DNA of 64,000 nt from Promethearchaeota archaeon (GCA_019058365.1 JAHPZE010000014.1:1-64000), one strand, 5' to 3'. Counted from the first letter of the stretch, positions 8,515-18,194 are shown. The notes: generated from the sequence alone by a model not told the origin. Translations and numbers: made by a program.

Positions 8515-9552
8515 CGATGCTAAAACGCTTCTTATTTTTTGGGCTTTTTCTTGAAGTTCAATCGAAAGCGAATCATCTCCAAGTTCAAGGCAAATGTTGC
8601 TAATTTTTTCAAAAATTTCTATAGCTTTATTAAAGTCTCCTTGTTCCAAAGCTTCTTGAACTTTATCCATCAATAAATCTCTCTCAAAAATAGGTTTCAG
8701 CAATGGTGATACTTTTGTATCCATATCTAAAAGATCTGCTATTATTCGGATCATTTTTGGTCTATTATTTTGGTCGATCGCAATCATAGAATATGTTTTT
8801 TGTCCCATTAATCTTTCTATATCCGCAATCTTCATTGCTTCGGGGAGATCTTGTTTATTGGCAATTACTGCTAAGCGCGCGTATGGGATGGTTTTATTTA
8901 CTAATTCAAAGAAAAATTTGCTTTTTTCTAAGTTTTCTAAAGTTGAATCGGTCATTAAGAGTACAGCATCACTTCCTCTTATAAATTTCTCCCAAAGAAA
9001 GTCAAATTGGTCTTGCCCTGCAAAATCCCAAAGAAAGAAGTGTAATTTGCCGATTTTTATAGTTGCAACTTCACCAGTAATTGTAGGAATATGCTGCATA
9101 GGAATCTCTTCTGATTTTATTAATTTAGTCGTTGTAGTCTTACCAACTCCGGAAAATCCCACAATCGATATTTTTGGTTTTAAATTTCTATGGATATTAT
9201 CAACAATTGGGTTAAAAACATCAGGGATTATTGAAACACTTCCATTTTTTAGGTTATCACCATAGAAATCTAAAAATTCTTTTTGAAAATTACGTAATTG
9301 GGGCTTAATATTCTTAAAATCATCCCCTAATCCCGTTACAAATAAAATAATTAGAGAAAAACTTTTCTCAACAATATATGTAAGTTTTACCTTAAAAAAT
9401 TCATATGATGCAGTTTCTTCAGAAAATTTTCCAAAAGCAGATTGTTTAATATTCATATACACATTTGTAAAGAGAGAATCGTCTAAACCTTTAGCGTAAT
9501 TCCGTTGATAGATTATATCATCATTTAAAATTATATAAACTTGTCTTAACAT
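8497..9552 (-). CDS. Longin-domain fused Arf/Ras-like small GTPase
   Basis: A 351-residue protein with three parts. Residues 1-115 are longin-like (MLRQVYIILNDD..., with FVTGLGDDF before the final helix). Residues ~125-280 are a small GTPase: G1 GFSGVGKT (132-139), switch T in PTITG, G3 WDFAGQ (175-180, Arf-like with Gln kept) and G4 NKQD (232-235). Residues 285-351 are helical and TPR-like. A fused longin-GTPase is a layout known from Asgard archaea, reminiscent of SRX/SRPRB or Arf partnerships in eukaryotes. It lies 25 bases downstream of the Rag-like GTPase on the same strand, so the two are probably co-transcribed. No lipidation motif or membrane segment is visible. Confidence 0.88.
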   Translation of the reverse strand: MLRQVYIILNDDIIYQRNYAKGLDDSLFTNVYMNIKQSAFGKFSEETASYEFFKVKLTYIVEKSFSLIILFVTGLGDDFKNIKPQLRNFQKEFLDFYGDNLKNGSVSIIPDVFNPIVDNIHRNLKPKISIVGFSGVGKTTTTKLIKSEEIPMQHIPTITGEVATIKIGKLHFFLWDFAGQDQFDFLWEKFIRGSDAVLLMTDSTLENLEKSKFFFELVNKTIPYARLAVIANKQDLPEAMKIADIERLMGQKTYSMIAIDQNNRPKMIRIIADLLDMDTKVSPLLKPIFERDLLMDKVQEALEQGDFNKAIEIFEKISNICLELGDDSLSIELQEKAQKIRSVLASSPSSS

Positions 9553-9577
9553 ATCTTTTTTCCTTATAATTTCTCAT

Positions 9578-10492
9578 TTAATTATAAATTTGATTTAAAT
9601 TTTCTTTTACATTACTTAATAGCTTTTGTAACTCGTTTTCATCTAAAATCTCTGAGAAAAATATTATATTTTTGAAATTTGAATTAAATTTGCTAATATC
9701 ATCTCCTAACATGTATAATATTTTTGAACCTGCATTTATAAACTTGCTTTTGGAATGTATTTCTTCTGTTGATTTATTAAATTGATAAATTACTTCATAT
9801 AAGTAATAAAGTGTACTAACATCAAAATCAGGAGTAGAAACTTGAATAATGAGATTACCTTTTTGATTAGAAACAACACACGTTATTTTCGATGAACCAT
9901 TCATGATTTTTTTAATAATTTCTTTTAGATTTGAAGTATCTTTTGAAAAGTTACCAAATATATCTGAAATAGCATTATAAACAGTATAAATTAAATTGGG
10001 ATGTAGACTAGTGAAATAAACTGGTAATTCCTCAGGTAGGTTTAATTGTTTAACTACTTGTCTTCTAATTAAAGCAAGCATATGACCAATCTTCTTATTA
10101 ATTAGGAGATCAATTTTATGAAGAAATAAGATAATCTTCGCATCCACTTCTATTTTTTTTTTAATTTCATAGATTTTCTTAATATCATCAATGATATCTT
10201 GAGAATTTTCGATCCAGGTAGGATAATCGAAAATATAAATTATCGCGTTCGTATCTCCAAATGTCATTATTTGTTTTTCTTCATCTTCTAATAATAATGG
10301 AAGTGATTGACCCGGAGTGTCTAATAAACTAATCTTTAAATCCATAAAATCATGGACAGAATACTGAATCCCTATTGTAGCTTCAAGGGGGAATATTATT
10401 AACTTGCTAGGGTCTTCTCCTTCGAGAATTACCTTTTTGATGGTTGTTTTTCCAACTTCAGGTTTCCCTATTAAACTAATCTTCGTTGTCAT
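9578..10492 (-). CDS. Rag/Gtr-like GTPase with C-terminal roadblock/longin-like domain
   Basis: A 304-residue protein. G1 is GKPEVGKTT (9-17), G3 DTPGQ (58-62), G4 HKID (125-128) and G5 TSL (161-163). The HKxD form of G4 is characteristic of eukaryotic RagA/Gtr1 GTPases, where other families have NKxD. Residues ~195-300 form an alpha/beta domain resembling the C-terminal roadblock/longin domain of Rag GTPases. Rag GTPases work as dimers in nutrient sensing on lysosomes; the role in archaea is unknown. It is the first gene of a likely two-gene operon with the longin-GTPase and ends the neighbouring block of longin-module genes. Confidence 0.85.
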   Translation of the reverse strand: MTTKISLIGKPEVGKTTIKKVILEGEDPSKLIIFPLEATIGIQYSVHDFMDLKISLLDTPGQSLPLLLEDEEKQIMTFGDTNAIIYIFDYPTWIENSQDIIDDIKKIYEIKKKIEVDAKIILFLHKIDLLINKKIGHMLALIRRQVVKQLNLPEELPVYFTSLHPNLIYTVYNAISDIFGNFSKDTSNLKEIIKKIMNGSSKITCVVSNQKGNLIIQVSTPDFDVSTLYYLYEVIYQFNKSTEEIHSKSKFINAGSKILYMLGDDISKFNSNFKNIIFFSEILDENELQKLLSNVKENLNQIYN

Positions 10493-10618
10493 TTTAGGAA
10501 CACTATAAATGATTTTATATAGATAAATTAAGAATTCTTTTTATAAAAAATAACAAAAAAAATATTTAAACTTGAGTATAAGGAAAAAGTGAGCCTAATT
10601 TTTAACAGATTTTATTAT

Positions 10619-11866
10619 TTAAATTTTAGAAGCGATTAAATCTATAATATCAATCAGTTTTATTTTTTCTTGAATATCTGGAGCCATTTCCTTATATGCA
10701 TCTTTTAAATTTCCTATACAAAATGGACAACTAGTTGTTAATATATCAGCTCCCGTTTCTAATGCTTCTCTAATTCTTTCTTTTGAAATTTCCAGAGCTA
10801 AATCTGGAAATTGACTTTTTACACCACCTCCCGCTCCACAGCACCAAGCATTTTTCCTATTTCTTTTCATTTCAATAAGTTCAATTCCAGGGATTTTAGA
10901 TAATACTTCACGAGGAATCTCATAAAGATCCATATGACGCCCGAGATGACAAGGATCATGGTATGTTACCTTTAATTTCTCACCTTCTTCTGCTTTAAAT
11001 AGAATCTCATTGTTATTCAACAAATCAATTAAAAATTCTGTGATATGTTTCACTTTAAAAGGTAAAGCTTTCCCTAACAATTCGGGATAATCTTTTTTCC
11101 ATGTTCTGTAGCATCCCGCACATGCAGTAAATAAAGTTTTAGTACCTTTTTTTTCAAATTCTGTAATATTATGCTTAATAATATCAGTTAAAGATTTTTT
11201 ATCACCAATACGTAATGCAATAGACCCACAGCACCATTCTTCTTTAGTCATAGCGATTTCTTTACCTGTGACTTTTAAAATCTTCATCATACTTCTTAGA
11301 GTATCTACTTGTCTTAAAGGCATTGTACAGCCACCAAAAAACATCAGTTCCCCTTGATCCTTGATTTCAGGAAATTCTTTTATCCATTCAAATTTTAAAT
11401 TTCTCTCCTCTCCATAGGGATTTTTCTTCTTGTCATTATCCATAAATTCGATTAAATCTCCATGTTTATCAAGAGGAGCAAAACCTGCTTCAACTAGATC
11501 TTTTCTCAACGCATCCCATACTTTTACATGATCTATCCAATTACATGTAGGAAGTACAATATATGGATTTTGAGACATATGGCAAACTTCAGCACAATTT
11601 CCACATTCAGAACATTGATATACCCATTCTGCGAGTTCTTTACTCAAAGGGATCTTACCTTCTAAAAGACTTTTAAGAACATTCATTCGTCCTCTTGCAA
11701 AGTAAATCTCAAATCCTTCTTCTCCTTTTGCTTCTTTCACTGGGCATGTTAAATATCTTCCTACAGCTGGTCTTATAGCATATCCACAATCACCACAACC
11801 CATGCAAGAAAATACTGCTTTCCATTCTTCTTTTAAATATTTCAAATTACTCATTTCATTTATCAC
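10619..11866 (-). CDS. CCG-domain Fe-S oxidoreductase subunit (GlcF/HdrD-like)
   Basis: A 415-residue protein with two N-terminal [4Fe-4S] motifs (CMGCGDC...CP and CSECGNCAEVCH) and two cysteine-rich CCG domains (WCCG...CAGC and WCCGAGGG...CPFC), the arrangement of GlcF, LldE and heterodisulfide reductase HdrB/HdrD proteins. It probably passes electrons from the FAD subunit encoded immediately upstream, with which it overlaps by 11 bases, to a quinone, thiol or ferredoxin acceptor. The pair suggests a 2-hydroxyacid (lactate or glycolate) dehydrogenase; the substrate is not defined by sequence. A second such pair lies at 20535-23495. Confidence 0.88.
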   Translation of the reverse strand: MINEMSNLKYLKEEWKAVFSCMGCGDCGYAIRPAVGRYLTCPVKEAKGEEGFEIYFARGRMNVLKSLLEGKIPLSKELAEWVYQCSECGNCAEVCHMSQNPYIVLPTCNWIDHVKVWDALRKDLVEAGFAPLDKHGDLIEFMDNDKKKNPYGEERNLKFEWIKEFPEIKDQGELMFFGGCTMPLRQVDTLRSMMKILKVTGKEIAMTKEEWCCGSIALRIGDKKSLTDIIKHNITEFEKKGTKTLFTACAGCYRTWKKDYPELLGKALPFKVKHITEFLIDLLNNNEILFKAEEGEKLKVTYHDPCHLGRHMDLYEIPREVLSKIPGIELIEMKRNRKNAWCCGAGGGVKSQFPDLALEISKERIREALETGADILTTSCPFCIGNLKDAYKEMAPDIQEKIKLIDIIDLIASKI

Positions 11867-13373
11867 CCCAAAAATTAAACTTTCCTCTACTTAAAATCAT
11901 ATTTGGGTCGATGGTTTTTTTAATAGACTTCATTAATGTATAAAATTCTTCTGAATAAGCTCCAATATCTACCATCAAACGAGACATAAATTCTCCCATC
12001 ATATACCATTGCACCCCTTGTTTAGTTACTCTTTCTAATAATGATTTCCAAAGCGAAAGATTTAAATTATCAATAAAGTCATGGATTTTACCATCAACAT
12101 AACTCGAAAAACTAGTGAAACCACAAGTAATTTCCACATTATTTCCATCAATCAAAAGAATAGGACCACTTCCTGCAATAGGACGACTACCCGCAATATC
12201 AAATATTTTTCGCATATCTTCATCATGTTCCATATCCCACTGATCAATATCATTCATAATTTTAGGATATATATTAATAGGACAAAAACATTCTGCGGTT
12301 AATGGTTGCATTGTAGGAAATATACCCCATAAATTATGGTAGAATTGCCAATGCCCTTGTTCCGTATAGTGCCATTTAGCTATATTTCCATCAGAAATTT
12401 CTGATCCTAGGCATTCTGTCTTATTATCTAACATTATTTTATCAAGTAATTTAACTTTTTCGTCTAATTCCACTTCTGTATTTGCTTCTATTGTATAAAA
12501 AATGACCCCTCTTTTCTTTTTTAATTGATTCCACATAGGCATTAATCTTTCCTGTGTAGTTAATCTTACAATAAGGTCCATAATATACATAGCATCATAA
12601 ACATCAATTCCTCTATGTCGAATTTCATTTAATATCTTAGCTGAGACTTCTCTTTCTTTTCTGGGTAATTGAAATGTTTTATATTCAGCAAATTCGGGTT
12701 TTGGGAATACTTGTAATGATATTTTTGTTTTTACTCCAAAAATTCCATTATCACCACAAAATAATCCTGCTAAATCTGGACCATTGCCAAATCTGTTGAA
12801 TGGAACTTTTGAATATTTATTTGCTTGAGAGCCAGTTTCAATGATCTCTCCAGTGGGTAAAACTACCTCTAAAGACGTTAATTGATTAGTACATGCTCCA
12901 TATTTAGCACATCCACCCCCACCTACTGAATGATGTGAGATACCTCCACCTATAGACGCACTCATTCCTGATCCCGGACCCATACATCCCGTATAAAGGC
13001 CAAAATGACAGAGGTATTCATTTACTTTACCCCATGAAATTCCTGCTTCAACAGTAACTATTAGGTTTTCTTCGTCTAAGTTTAGTATATTGTTCATTCT
13101 TTTCATATCCAAGACAATTCCGGTATCTCCAATGGGTTTACTTCCCCCAAACTCACAAATTCCGGCTCCACGTGGAATAACAGTAATATTTTCATCATTA
13201 GCAATTTTAAGTATCTCTGAGATTTCTTGAGCATCCTTTGGTCTTATAACAATATCAGGAACTCCTTGTAAAACAATATCTACATTTCGTGAATAAGCGT
13301 GGCGTACATAAATATCATTAGATATGTACTTATCAGAAACAATCTTCTCCAATTTATTAAATAGATCTGACAT
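11856..13373 (-). CDS. FAD-linked oxidase (GlcD/D-lactate dehydrogenase-like)
   Basis: A 505-residue member of the FAD-binding PCMH (vanillyl-alcohol oxidase) family. The N-terminal FAD domain is clear: GVPDIVIRPKDAQEI, then PRGAGICEFGG and a glycine-rich GMSASIGGGI segment. The C-terminal FAD-oxidase domain ends with DPNMILSRGKFNF, the usual family tail. It donates electrons to the Fe-S protein whose start overlaps its end. Physiological substrates of such pairs are 2-hydroxy acids such as D-lactate or glycolate; that is family knowledge, not seen here. Confidence 0.88.
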   Translation of the reverse strand: MSDLFNKLEKIVSDKYISNDIYVRHAYSRNVDIVLQGVPDIVIRPKDAQEISEILKIANDENITVIPRGAGICEFGGSKPIGDTGIVLDMKRMNNILNLDEENLIVTVEAGISWGKVNEYLCHFGLYTGCMGPGSGMSASIGGGISHHSVGGGGCAKYGACTNQLTSLEVVLPTGEIIETGSQANKYSKVPFNRFGNGPDLAGLFCGDNGIFGVKTKISLQVFPKPEFAEYKTFQLPRKEREVSAKILNEIRHRGIDVYDAMYIMDLIVRLTTQERLMPMWNQLKKKRGVIFYTIEANTEVELDEKVKLLDKIMLDNKTECLGSEISDGNIAKWHYTEQGHWQFYHNLWGIFPTMQPLTAECFCPINIYPKIMNDIDQWDMEHDEDMRKIFDIAGSRPIAGSGPILLIDGNNVEITCGFTSFSSYVDGKIHDFIDNLNLSLWKSLLERVTKQGVQWYMMGEFMSRLMVDIGAYSEEFYTLMKSIKKTIDPNMILSRGKFNFWGDK

Positions 13374-13508
13374 TATTGTATTACCATATCTACTTTTTAT
13401 TAGAATAATTTATAATAGAAACATTAAATTACTTAAATATATTCCACCTTAAATTAAAGTGAGTCCTTCGAAAGAGAACCATAGATCTAAATAAATATAG
13501 AACCGAAG

Positions 13509-13802
13509 GTGATAGACATCTATTATCGAGGATACATACTAATTCGTCTAAAAGCAATTGGTACTGAATGGAAAGTAGTTGAAAAGTTATTTAATTTAAA
13601 ATCTATTGAACAAGACGAGGATTGGAAAATTACTTATGCTACTCCAATATATGGGGGGTGGGATGTGATAGTTGAGTGTTCATTTTCTAAACTAAGGGAT
13701 ATAGATAAAATTGTCACTCTCTGTAGAGTAGATAAAGATTTATCTCAGTGGATTGAGGAAACTACTACACTTATGGGCTCTAAAAATGATTATCCCAGAT
13801 AG
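13509..13802 (+). CDS. Stand-alone Lrp/AsnC-type ligand-binding (RAM) domain protein
   Basis: A 97-residue protein resembling the C-terminal ligand-binding domain of Lrp/AsnC regulators (YILIRL strand, then a helix and IYGGWDVIVEC strand), without a DNA-binding HTH. Stand-alone domains of this type bind amino acids or act as partners of full-length regulators. The GTG at 13509 is the only usual start, but it sits inside the GGTGAT ribosome-binding sequence (13508-13513); an in-frame ATC at 13518 has better spacing and would give MYYRGYILI, close to the normal domain start. Confidence 0.68.
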   Translation: MIDIYYRGYILIRLKAIGTEWKVVEKLFNLKSIEQDEDWKITYATPIYGGWDVIVECSFSKLRDIDKIVTLCRVDKDLSQWIEETTTLMGSKNDYPR

Positions 13803-13836
13803 ATTCCCCTTAATTAATGATTAGGTTTATTAAATT

Positions 13837-14442
13837 GTGAATAATTTTAGAAAATATATCATTATTTGCATTATAACAATAATACTAACGATTCCATTAT
13901 TCTTTGGGGTCTTTATTGAGTATTTTTTATTTAAAGTGATTAATTTAATTTCAATTTTAATTTTAGTACTCGGTGCATCTAGTCTTCTTTTTATAGGGAT
14001 AATTATAGAGGCTTTTGTCTATAATAGTCAAATTTTTGAATTAATTAAAAAACATGATGTGATAAATACATTAATTCAAAAAAACAATAAATTTGTTATA
14101 TGGATTTTATTTCTAATAACAATGCTAATGGAAGAGCTAATTTTCCGATATTATTCTATTGGTATTTTAAATTCATTGCTAAATTCACAATACATCTTAA
14201 TTATTCTAATCTCAAGTTTAGCTTTTTCTCTTTATCACATCCATACTTGGTTTTCTTTTAAGAATTTAAAAATTCTATTGGTCAATCTGATTTATCCATT
14301 CTTAATGGGATTATACCTGGGATACATTTTTTTTTCTTTTGGGTTTCCTTCATGTATAATTGCTCATTCTATTATAGCATATTCTATGCACTATAACCTT
14401 TATAGACTATATTATAAGAACAAATACAAGAACAAAATTTAA
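13837..14442 (+). CDS. CPBP-family (CAAX/bacteriocin-processing) intramembrane metalloprotease
   Basis: A 201-residue polytopic membrane protein. The CPBP motifs are present: EELIFRY (EExxxR), FSLYHIH (FxxxH) and the last-helix histidine in IAHSIIAYS. These residues bind the metal in the Rce1-like intramembrane glutamate protease fold. Substrates in archaea are unknown. Start is GTG 13837, 34 bases after the RAM-domain gene, possibly in the same transcript. A second CPBP protein, with a zinc ribbon, lies at 46621. Confidence 0.82.
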   Translation: MNNFRKYIIICIITIILTIPLFFGVFIEYFLFKVINLISILILVLGASSLLFIGIIIEAFVYNSQIFELIKKHDVINTLIQKNNKFVIWILFLITMLMEELIFRYYSIGILNSLLNSQYILIILISSLAFSLYHIHTWFSFKNLKILLVNLIYPFLMGLYLGYIFFSFGFPSCIIAHSIIAYSMHYNLYRLYYKNKYKNKI

Positions 14443-14456
14443 AAAAATTAAAGAAA

Positions 14457-16187
14457 TTATTTACTTCTTAAAAGTTTTTTATCTACTTTACCTATTGAAG
14501 TTAGTGGCATTTCCTTGAGGATTTCGATGAATTTTGGTATTTTATATTTAGCCAGATTTTCTTGAGCAAATTTTAGTATATCTGCTTTTATTTCTTCGGA
14601 TGGTTTATATCCCTCTTTTAACAATACGTATAATTTAACCATTTCAGAACCAGGACGATCTGGATCAGGAATACCTACGGATGAACAGAGTTCAATTGCG
14701 GGGTGCTTATTCATTTTATCATCTACTTCAACACTAAATACTTTATATCCACTCACAATAATCATATCTTTTGTGCGGTCTACTATTGTAATATAACCAT
14801 CTTCATCCATAACACCTACATCACCAGAATAAAACCACCCATCAACAAGTGCGCTCTTTGTTTCTTCAGGTTTATTCCAATAACCTTTAAATATCTGAGG
14901 CCCCCTGATTGCAATCTCACCGGCTTCTCCTAACTGAACTTCTCGATTTCTATCTGTAACATCCACTAACTTTACTTCTGTGTTCGGAAAAGGAACTCCC
15001 ACAGTCCCAATTTTCTTTTTTCCTAGATATGGATTCATAGTGACGCCTGGAGATGCTTCAGTCATTCCATAGGCTTCAACAACTTTTCCTTTACCTACAA
15101 CTTCTTCAAATTCATTTATACTTTCGGTAGGAAATGGAGCTGCTCCAGAAATATATCCATTAAATGAACTTAAATCTATTCTTTTAAAGCGTCGGTTCTG
15201 TAAAAGCATAAGATAGAGAGTTGGAACATTATACATAAGGGATACGTTACCTTCGTATTCTTTCAGTTTGCTTACCATATAGTCTGTGTCTCTCGGGTTT
15301 GGCACTAAAATTTGAGCACAACCTTGAGAAATTGTCTGTAGACAAAATTGCAACCCAGCTAGATGAAAGAATGGAAATCCCGAGATATAAACATCTTCAC
15401 CTGGTTTAAGTGCAGGTTCAAACCAATGATTTACAATTTGAATTATTGAGATTAAATTACCATGCGTTAAAATAGCTCCTTTTGGAGGCCCTGTGGTTCC
15501 CCCCGTATATTGTAGTAATAAAATATCATTTGGTTCAATTTTCACGTTAGGAGATTTTTCACCCGAATAATTATCTAAAATTTCATTATATGTAAAATAC
15601 TTAAACCCCTCTATTGGTTCAACTTTTCCATAGGGAATTTTACCTATTTTTATTAATTGTTCTTTCATACTAGGCTCTAAATCTAAAACATCACCTGCAC
15701 TAGTAGTAATCACTATTTTTACATCAGTTTTTCCCGATGAAAGTGCTTCTCTGACTTTTTCCTCGTAAAATGAATCAAGAGTAATAATTGCTACTGCACC
15801 ACAATCCTTTAATTGATAAATTATTTCATTTGGTTGTAATAGGAAATTCATCCCGGATACAGTGCATCCCGCATAGAACGTTCCAAATAATGCTACAATA
15901 AACTGAGGAAGATTTGGCAAATTTATGACAACTCTATCCCCTTTTTGTATTCCATTTTGTATTAAAAAATTTGCGAAGCTATTGATGTATTTCTCGGTTT
16001 GGTGAAAAGTTGCACAAGAACCTTGAAAATCATAACATAAACTATCTGGATAGCTTTTTACTGTTCTTCGCATCATTTCTGCTAAAGAATATATTTCAAT
16101 ATCAATTTCTGGCTTTACATGTTTGTCATAGGATTTTAGCCATATTTTTTCTGAATATGGACTGCTTTCCATCATTTTTTCTGTCAT
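14457..16187 (-). CDS. AMP-forming acyl-CoA synthetase (FadD-like)
   Basis: A 576-residue adenylate-forming enzyme. The AMP-binding P-loop is YTGGTTGPPKG, followed by the EAYGMTEASP, GWFYSGDVG and DRTKDMIIVSGYKV motifs, and the C-terminal catalytic lysine in IGKVDKKLL. The enzyme activates a carboxylic acid with ATP, giving AMP, PPi and acyl-CoA. Full-length similarity to long-chain fatty-acid CoA ligases suggests a fatty or aromatic acid substrate. The gene fits the surrounding organic-acid metabolism block. It ends 14 bases from the convergent CPBP protease gene. Confidence 0.9.
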   Translation of the reverse strand: MTEKMMESSPYSEKIWLKSYDKHVKPEIDIEIYSLAEMMRRTVKSYPDSLCYDFQGSCATFHQTEKYINSFANFLIQNGIQKGDRVVINLPNLPQFIVALFGTFYAGCTVSGMNFLLQPNEIIYQLKDCGAVAIITLDSFYEEKVREALSSGKTDVKIVITTSAGDVLDLEPSMKEQLIKIGKIPYGKVEPIEGFKYFTYNEILDNYSGEKSPNVKIEPNDILLLQYTGGTTGPPKGAILTHGNLISIIQIVNHWFEPALKPGEDVYISGFPFFHLAGLQFCLQTISQGCAQILVPNPRDTDYMVSKLKEYEGNVSLMYNVPTLYLMLLQNRRFKRIDLSSFNGYISGAAPFPTESINEFEEVVGKGKVVEAYGMTEASPGVTMNPYLGKKKIGTVGVPFPNTEVKLVDVTDRNREVQLGEAGEIAIRGPQIFKGYWNKPEETKSALVDGWFYSGDVGVMDEDGYITIVDRTKDMIIVSGYKVFSVEVDDKMNKHPAIELCSSVGIPDPDRPGSEMVKLYVLLKEGYKPSEEIKADILKFAQENLAKYKIPKFIEILKEMPLTSIGKVDKKLLRSK

Positions 16188-16292
16188 TTTTGATCATTTT
16201 TAAAAATTTTTTAAGCAAATTTAACTACTTTTAATAGTATTTGTATTGTTAGTTCTATATTTAAAATTAATTATAGTTTTGAAAGAATTAGC

Positions 16293-17158
16293 TTGAAAGT
16301 TTATTTCCGAGAATTAACCTATGAAGATATTCCCGCTATAAAAGAGATTAGTAAAGATATTTGGGAAGGTGATGATTACGTTCCATATGTCATCCAAGAA
16401 TGGCTCCAAGAGAAGGATTGTATGAATTATGGGACTTTCAAAGATCAGAACAAAACAGAATTAATAGGATTTGGAAGAGTAAAGCTGTATGATAAGAATA
16501 TAGCATGGCTAGAAGGCGGGAGAATAAAAGTATCATATCAAAGTCAAGGTATAGGTAAAAAACAGCTTAATTATGCTATAGAATATGCAAAAAAATTGGT
16601 GTGAAAGTAGCCCAATATGATACATCTTCAAAAAATTTAGCCTCAATTTCACTTGCAAAGTTTTTCGGATTTAAACGTAAAAAATGTATGGATCTTATTA
16701 CTGCATCTTCTGATGAAATTAAAATTACTAAAAAAATAGCTCCAGAATTTGAAAACATTTTAGCTAAAGATGCAAGAAAGTTTTATAAGGAATTTGACAT
16801 TGGTCCTGGAGATGAAATCTGTAGTGGTTGGTCTTATATTCCATTAAAATATATTACTGATGAACATGGCTCATGGGTATATAATAAAGATGCCATTTTA
16901 CAAAAAATAGAATTTGGAACATCTCATCATTATGAGTTTCTTTCAGAACAAGAAATTTGGATGATTGTGTACGGCAAACCTAAAGCAGCGAGGGATTTGA
17001 TTCAATATACAATTCAGAATGAGCTAGAATCCAAAGAATCTATAGTTTTTGAGATTTTTTGCAAATCTGATGTAGTTGAACTCCTTAAAAAAATTGGATT
17101 TATTTATTATGAAGATGAACGATTTGGTGTCGTATTATTCGAAAAATCTTTAATATAA
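16293..17158 (+). CDS. GNAT acetyltransferase, interrupted by a frameshift
   Basis: Two overlapping frames together make one ~288-residue GNAT-like protein. The first (16293-16604) holds the N-terminal domain up to the acetyl-CoA loop (SQGIGKKQLNYAIEYAKK). The second (from 16601) continues it with YDTSSKNLASISLAKFFGF, the expected next strand and helix of a GNAT fold, then a further ~140 residues. The shift falls in a run of seven A (16588-16594); eight A would restore GCA AAA AAA ATT GGT GTG. It may be an assembly error, a recent mutation or slippage. TTG 16293 is the start. Substrate unknown. Confidence 0.72.
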
Positions 17159-17182
17159 AAAAGAAAAAAAGAATAAAAAAAA

Positions 17183-17710
17183 TTATTGACTTTCAATACT
17201 CATTTCATATGCTTGCGTTTTTTTATTTCCACAATGAATACAATAGGCAACTCCACTTTCTTGTAGAGTTTGAAGCATTGAACCTGTAAATTTATTACCA
17301 CATTCACTACAATAAGCAACTTCAGGTCGAACTATTTGTACGCTCTGTTGAGTGGGTACAATTGGTTCTTGTTCTTGTTTAACTTGACGGATTATTTGTT
17401 GTTGAGGTGGTGCTTGTTGTTCTGGTGCTGAATTCTTTACAGGTTTGGTCTTTCCTGAAATCGCATAATATAAACCCTCGAATATCTTATAAAAAAGTAG
17501 ACCAATCCCTTTCAGAAGATAATAGACTCCTTTTAGTATATAGTAAACTAAATAAGCAACACCTTTTAGAATGTAATAAACTAAAATTACAGCAAGAGTT
17601 AATACAGCAAAGACTCCTATCAAGACAAGAACTTGTGCGTAGATAGGTTGAACTAAAAACCAATTGACAATTTCTTGCCATGCGATATTAAAAATATATA
17701 CTTCACTCAT
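17183..17710 (-). CDS. Membrane protein with repeated YYILKG helices and C-terminal zinc ribbon
   Basis: A 175-residue protein. One clear transmembrane helix (residues ~22-46) is followed by a repetitive aromatic segment with two YYILKGV units and a YYLLKG unit, continuing to about residue 90. A Gln/Pro-rich linker follows, then a C-terminal zinc ribbon with CSECGNKF and YCIHCGNKK. No function is assigned to this architecture that I know of. It resembles several other zinc-ribbon plus membrane proteins in the window (34688, 46621). Confidence 0.6.
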   Translation of the reverse strand: MSEVYIFNIAWQEIVNWFLVQPIYAQVLVLIGVFAVLTLAVILVYYILKGVAYLVYYILKGVYYLLKGIGLLFYKIFEGLYYAISGKTKPVKNSAPEQQAPPQQQIIRQVKQEQEPIVPTQQSVQIVRPEVAYCSECGNKFTGSMLQTLQESGVAYCIHCGNKKTQAYEMSIESQ

Positions 17711-17864
17711 TATTCTTTCACTTTAAATTTAATATTTTTACTTAATTAAAAGGAGATCATAATGTAATTAAAAAAATTTGGAGTCCAATTTTTGAAGGAT
17801 TCTTATGAAAATCATTAAGAAATATTTAAAATTTGGTATAGAATTGAATAAAAATTAGAATTAA

Positions 17865-18110
17865 TTACATCTCATTGATCTCATCAATGGTTTTAAGATC
17901 AATTTTTTTTAACCGTGCAATGAATTTCTCACGTATATTCTTTAATTACCAGTCGTAGAACAAAAAAGGGAAAAAATTAATCACAGTAGATGCGAAAAGC
18001 GCAATAAATGTAAACGGAATGAATCCAATATCACTCCCAACTGTAGTAATATCTTCAAAAATAATTAACACGAATGCTACAAGTGTACTGATTCCAACAT
18101 ATTCATTCAT
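17865..18110 (-). pseudogene. Small membrane protein ORF with an in-frame stop
   Basis: A short frame starting ATG 18110 encodes 54 residues with two hydrophobic stretches (STLVAFVLIIF and FIPFTFIALFASTVINFF), ending at TAA 17946-17948. The same frame continues for 26 more codons with coding-like composition (NIREKFIARLKKIDLKTIDE) to a second stop at 17865. The original gene may therefore have been ~80 residues and be broken by a single nonsense change, or the 54-residue form may be the real product. No family is recognised. This is the only coding signal in the gap 17711-18194. Confidence 0.4.
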
Positions 18111-18194
18111 AAAATCAAAATAAATGTAGAATTCGAATAATTATTTAATTATTCAATATCATAATAAATGTTATTAAATTAATATACAATTAAG

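Noticed and set aside
8858..9265. 135-codon frame on the + strand inside the longin-GTPase gene.
   Set aside because: It is the antisense shadow of a gene with all GTPase motifs; its own translation has no recognisable domain.
17746..17870. Good ribosome-binding sequence (GGAGATCAT) before ATG TAA on the + strand near 17752.
   Set aside because: The frame stops at once and no longer product follows; no evidence for a gene.
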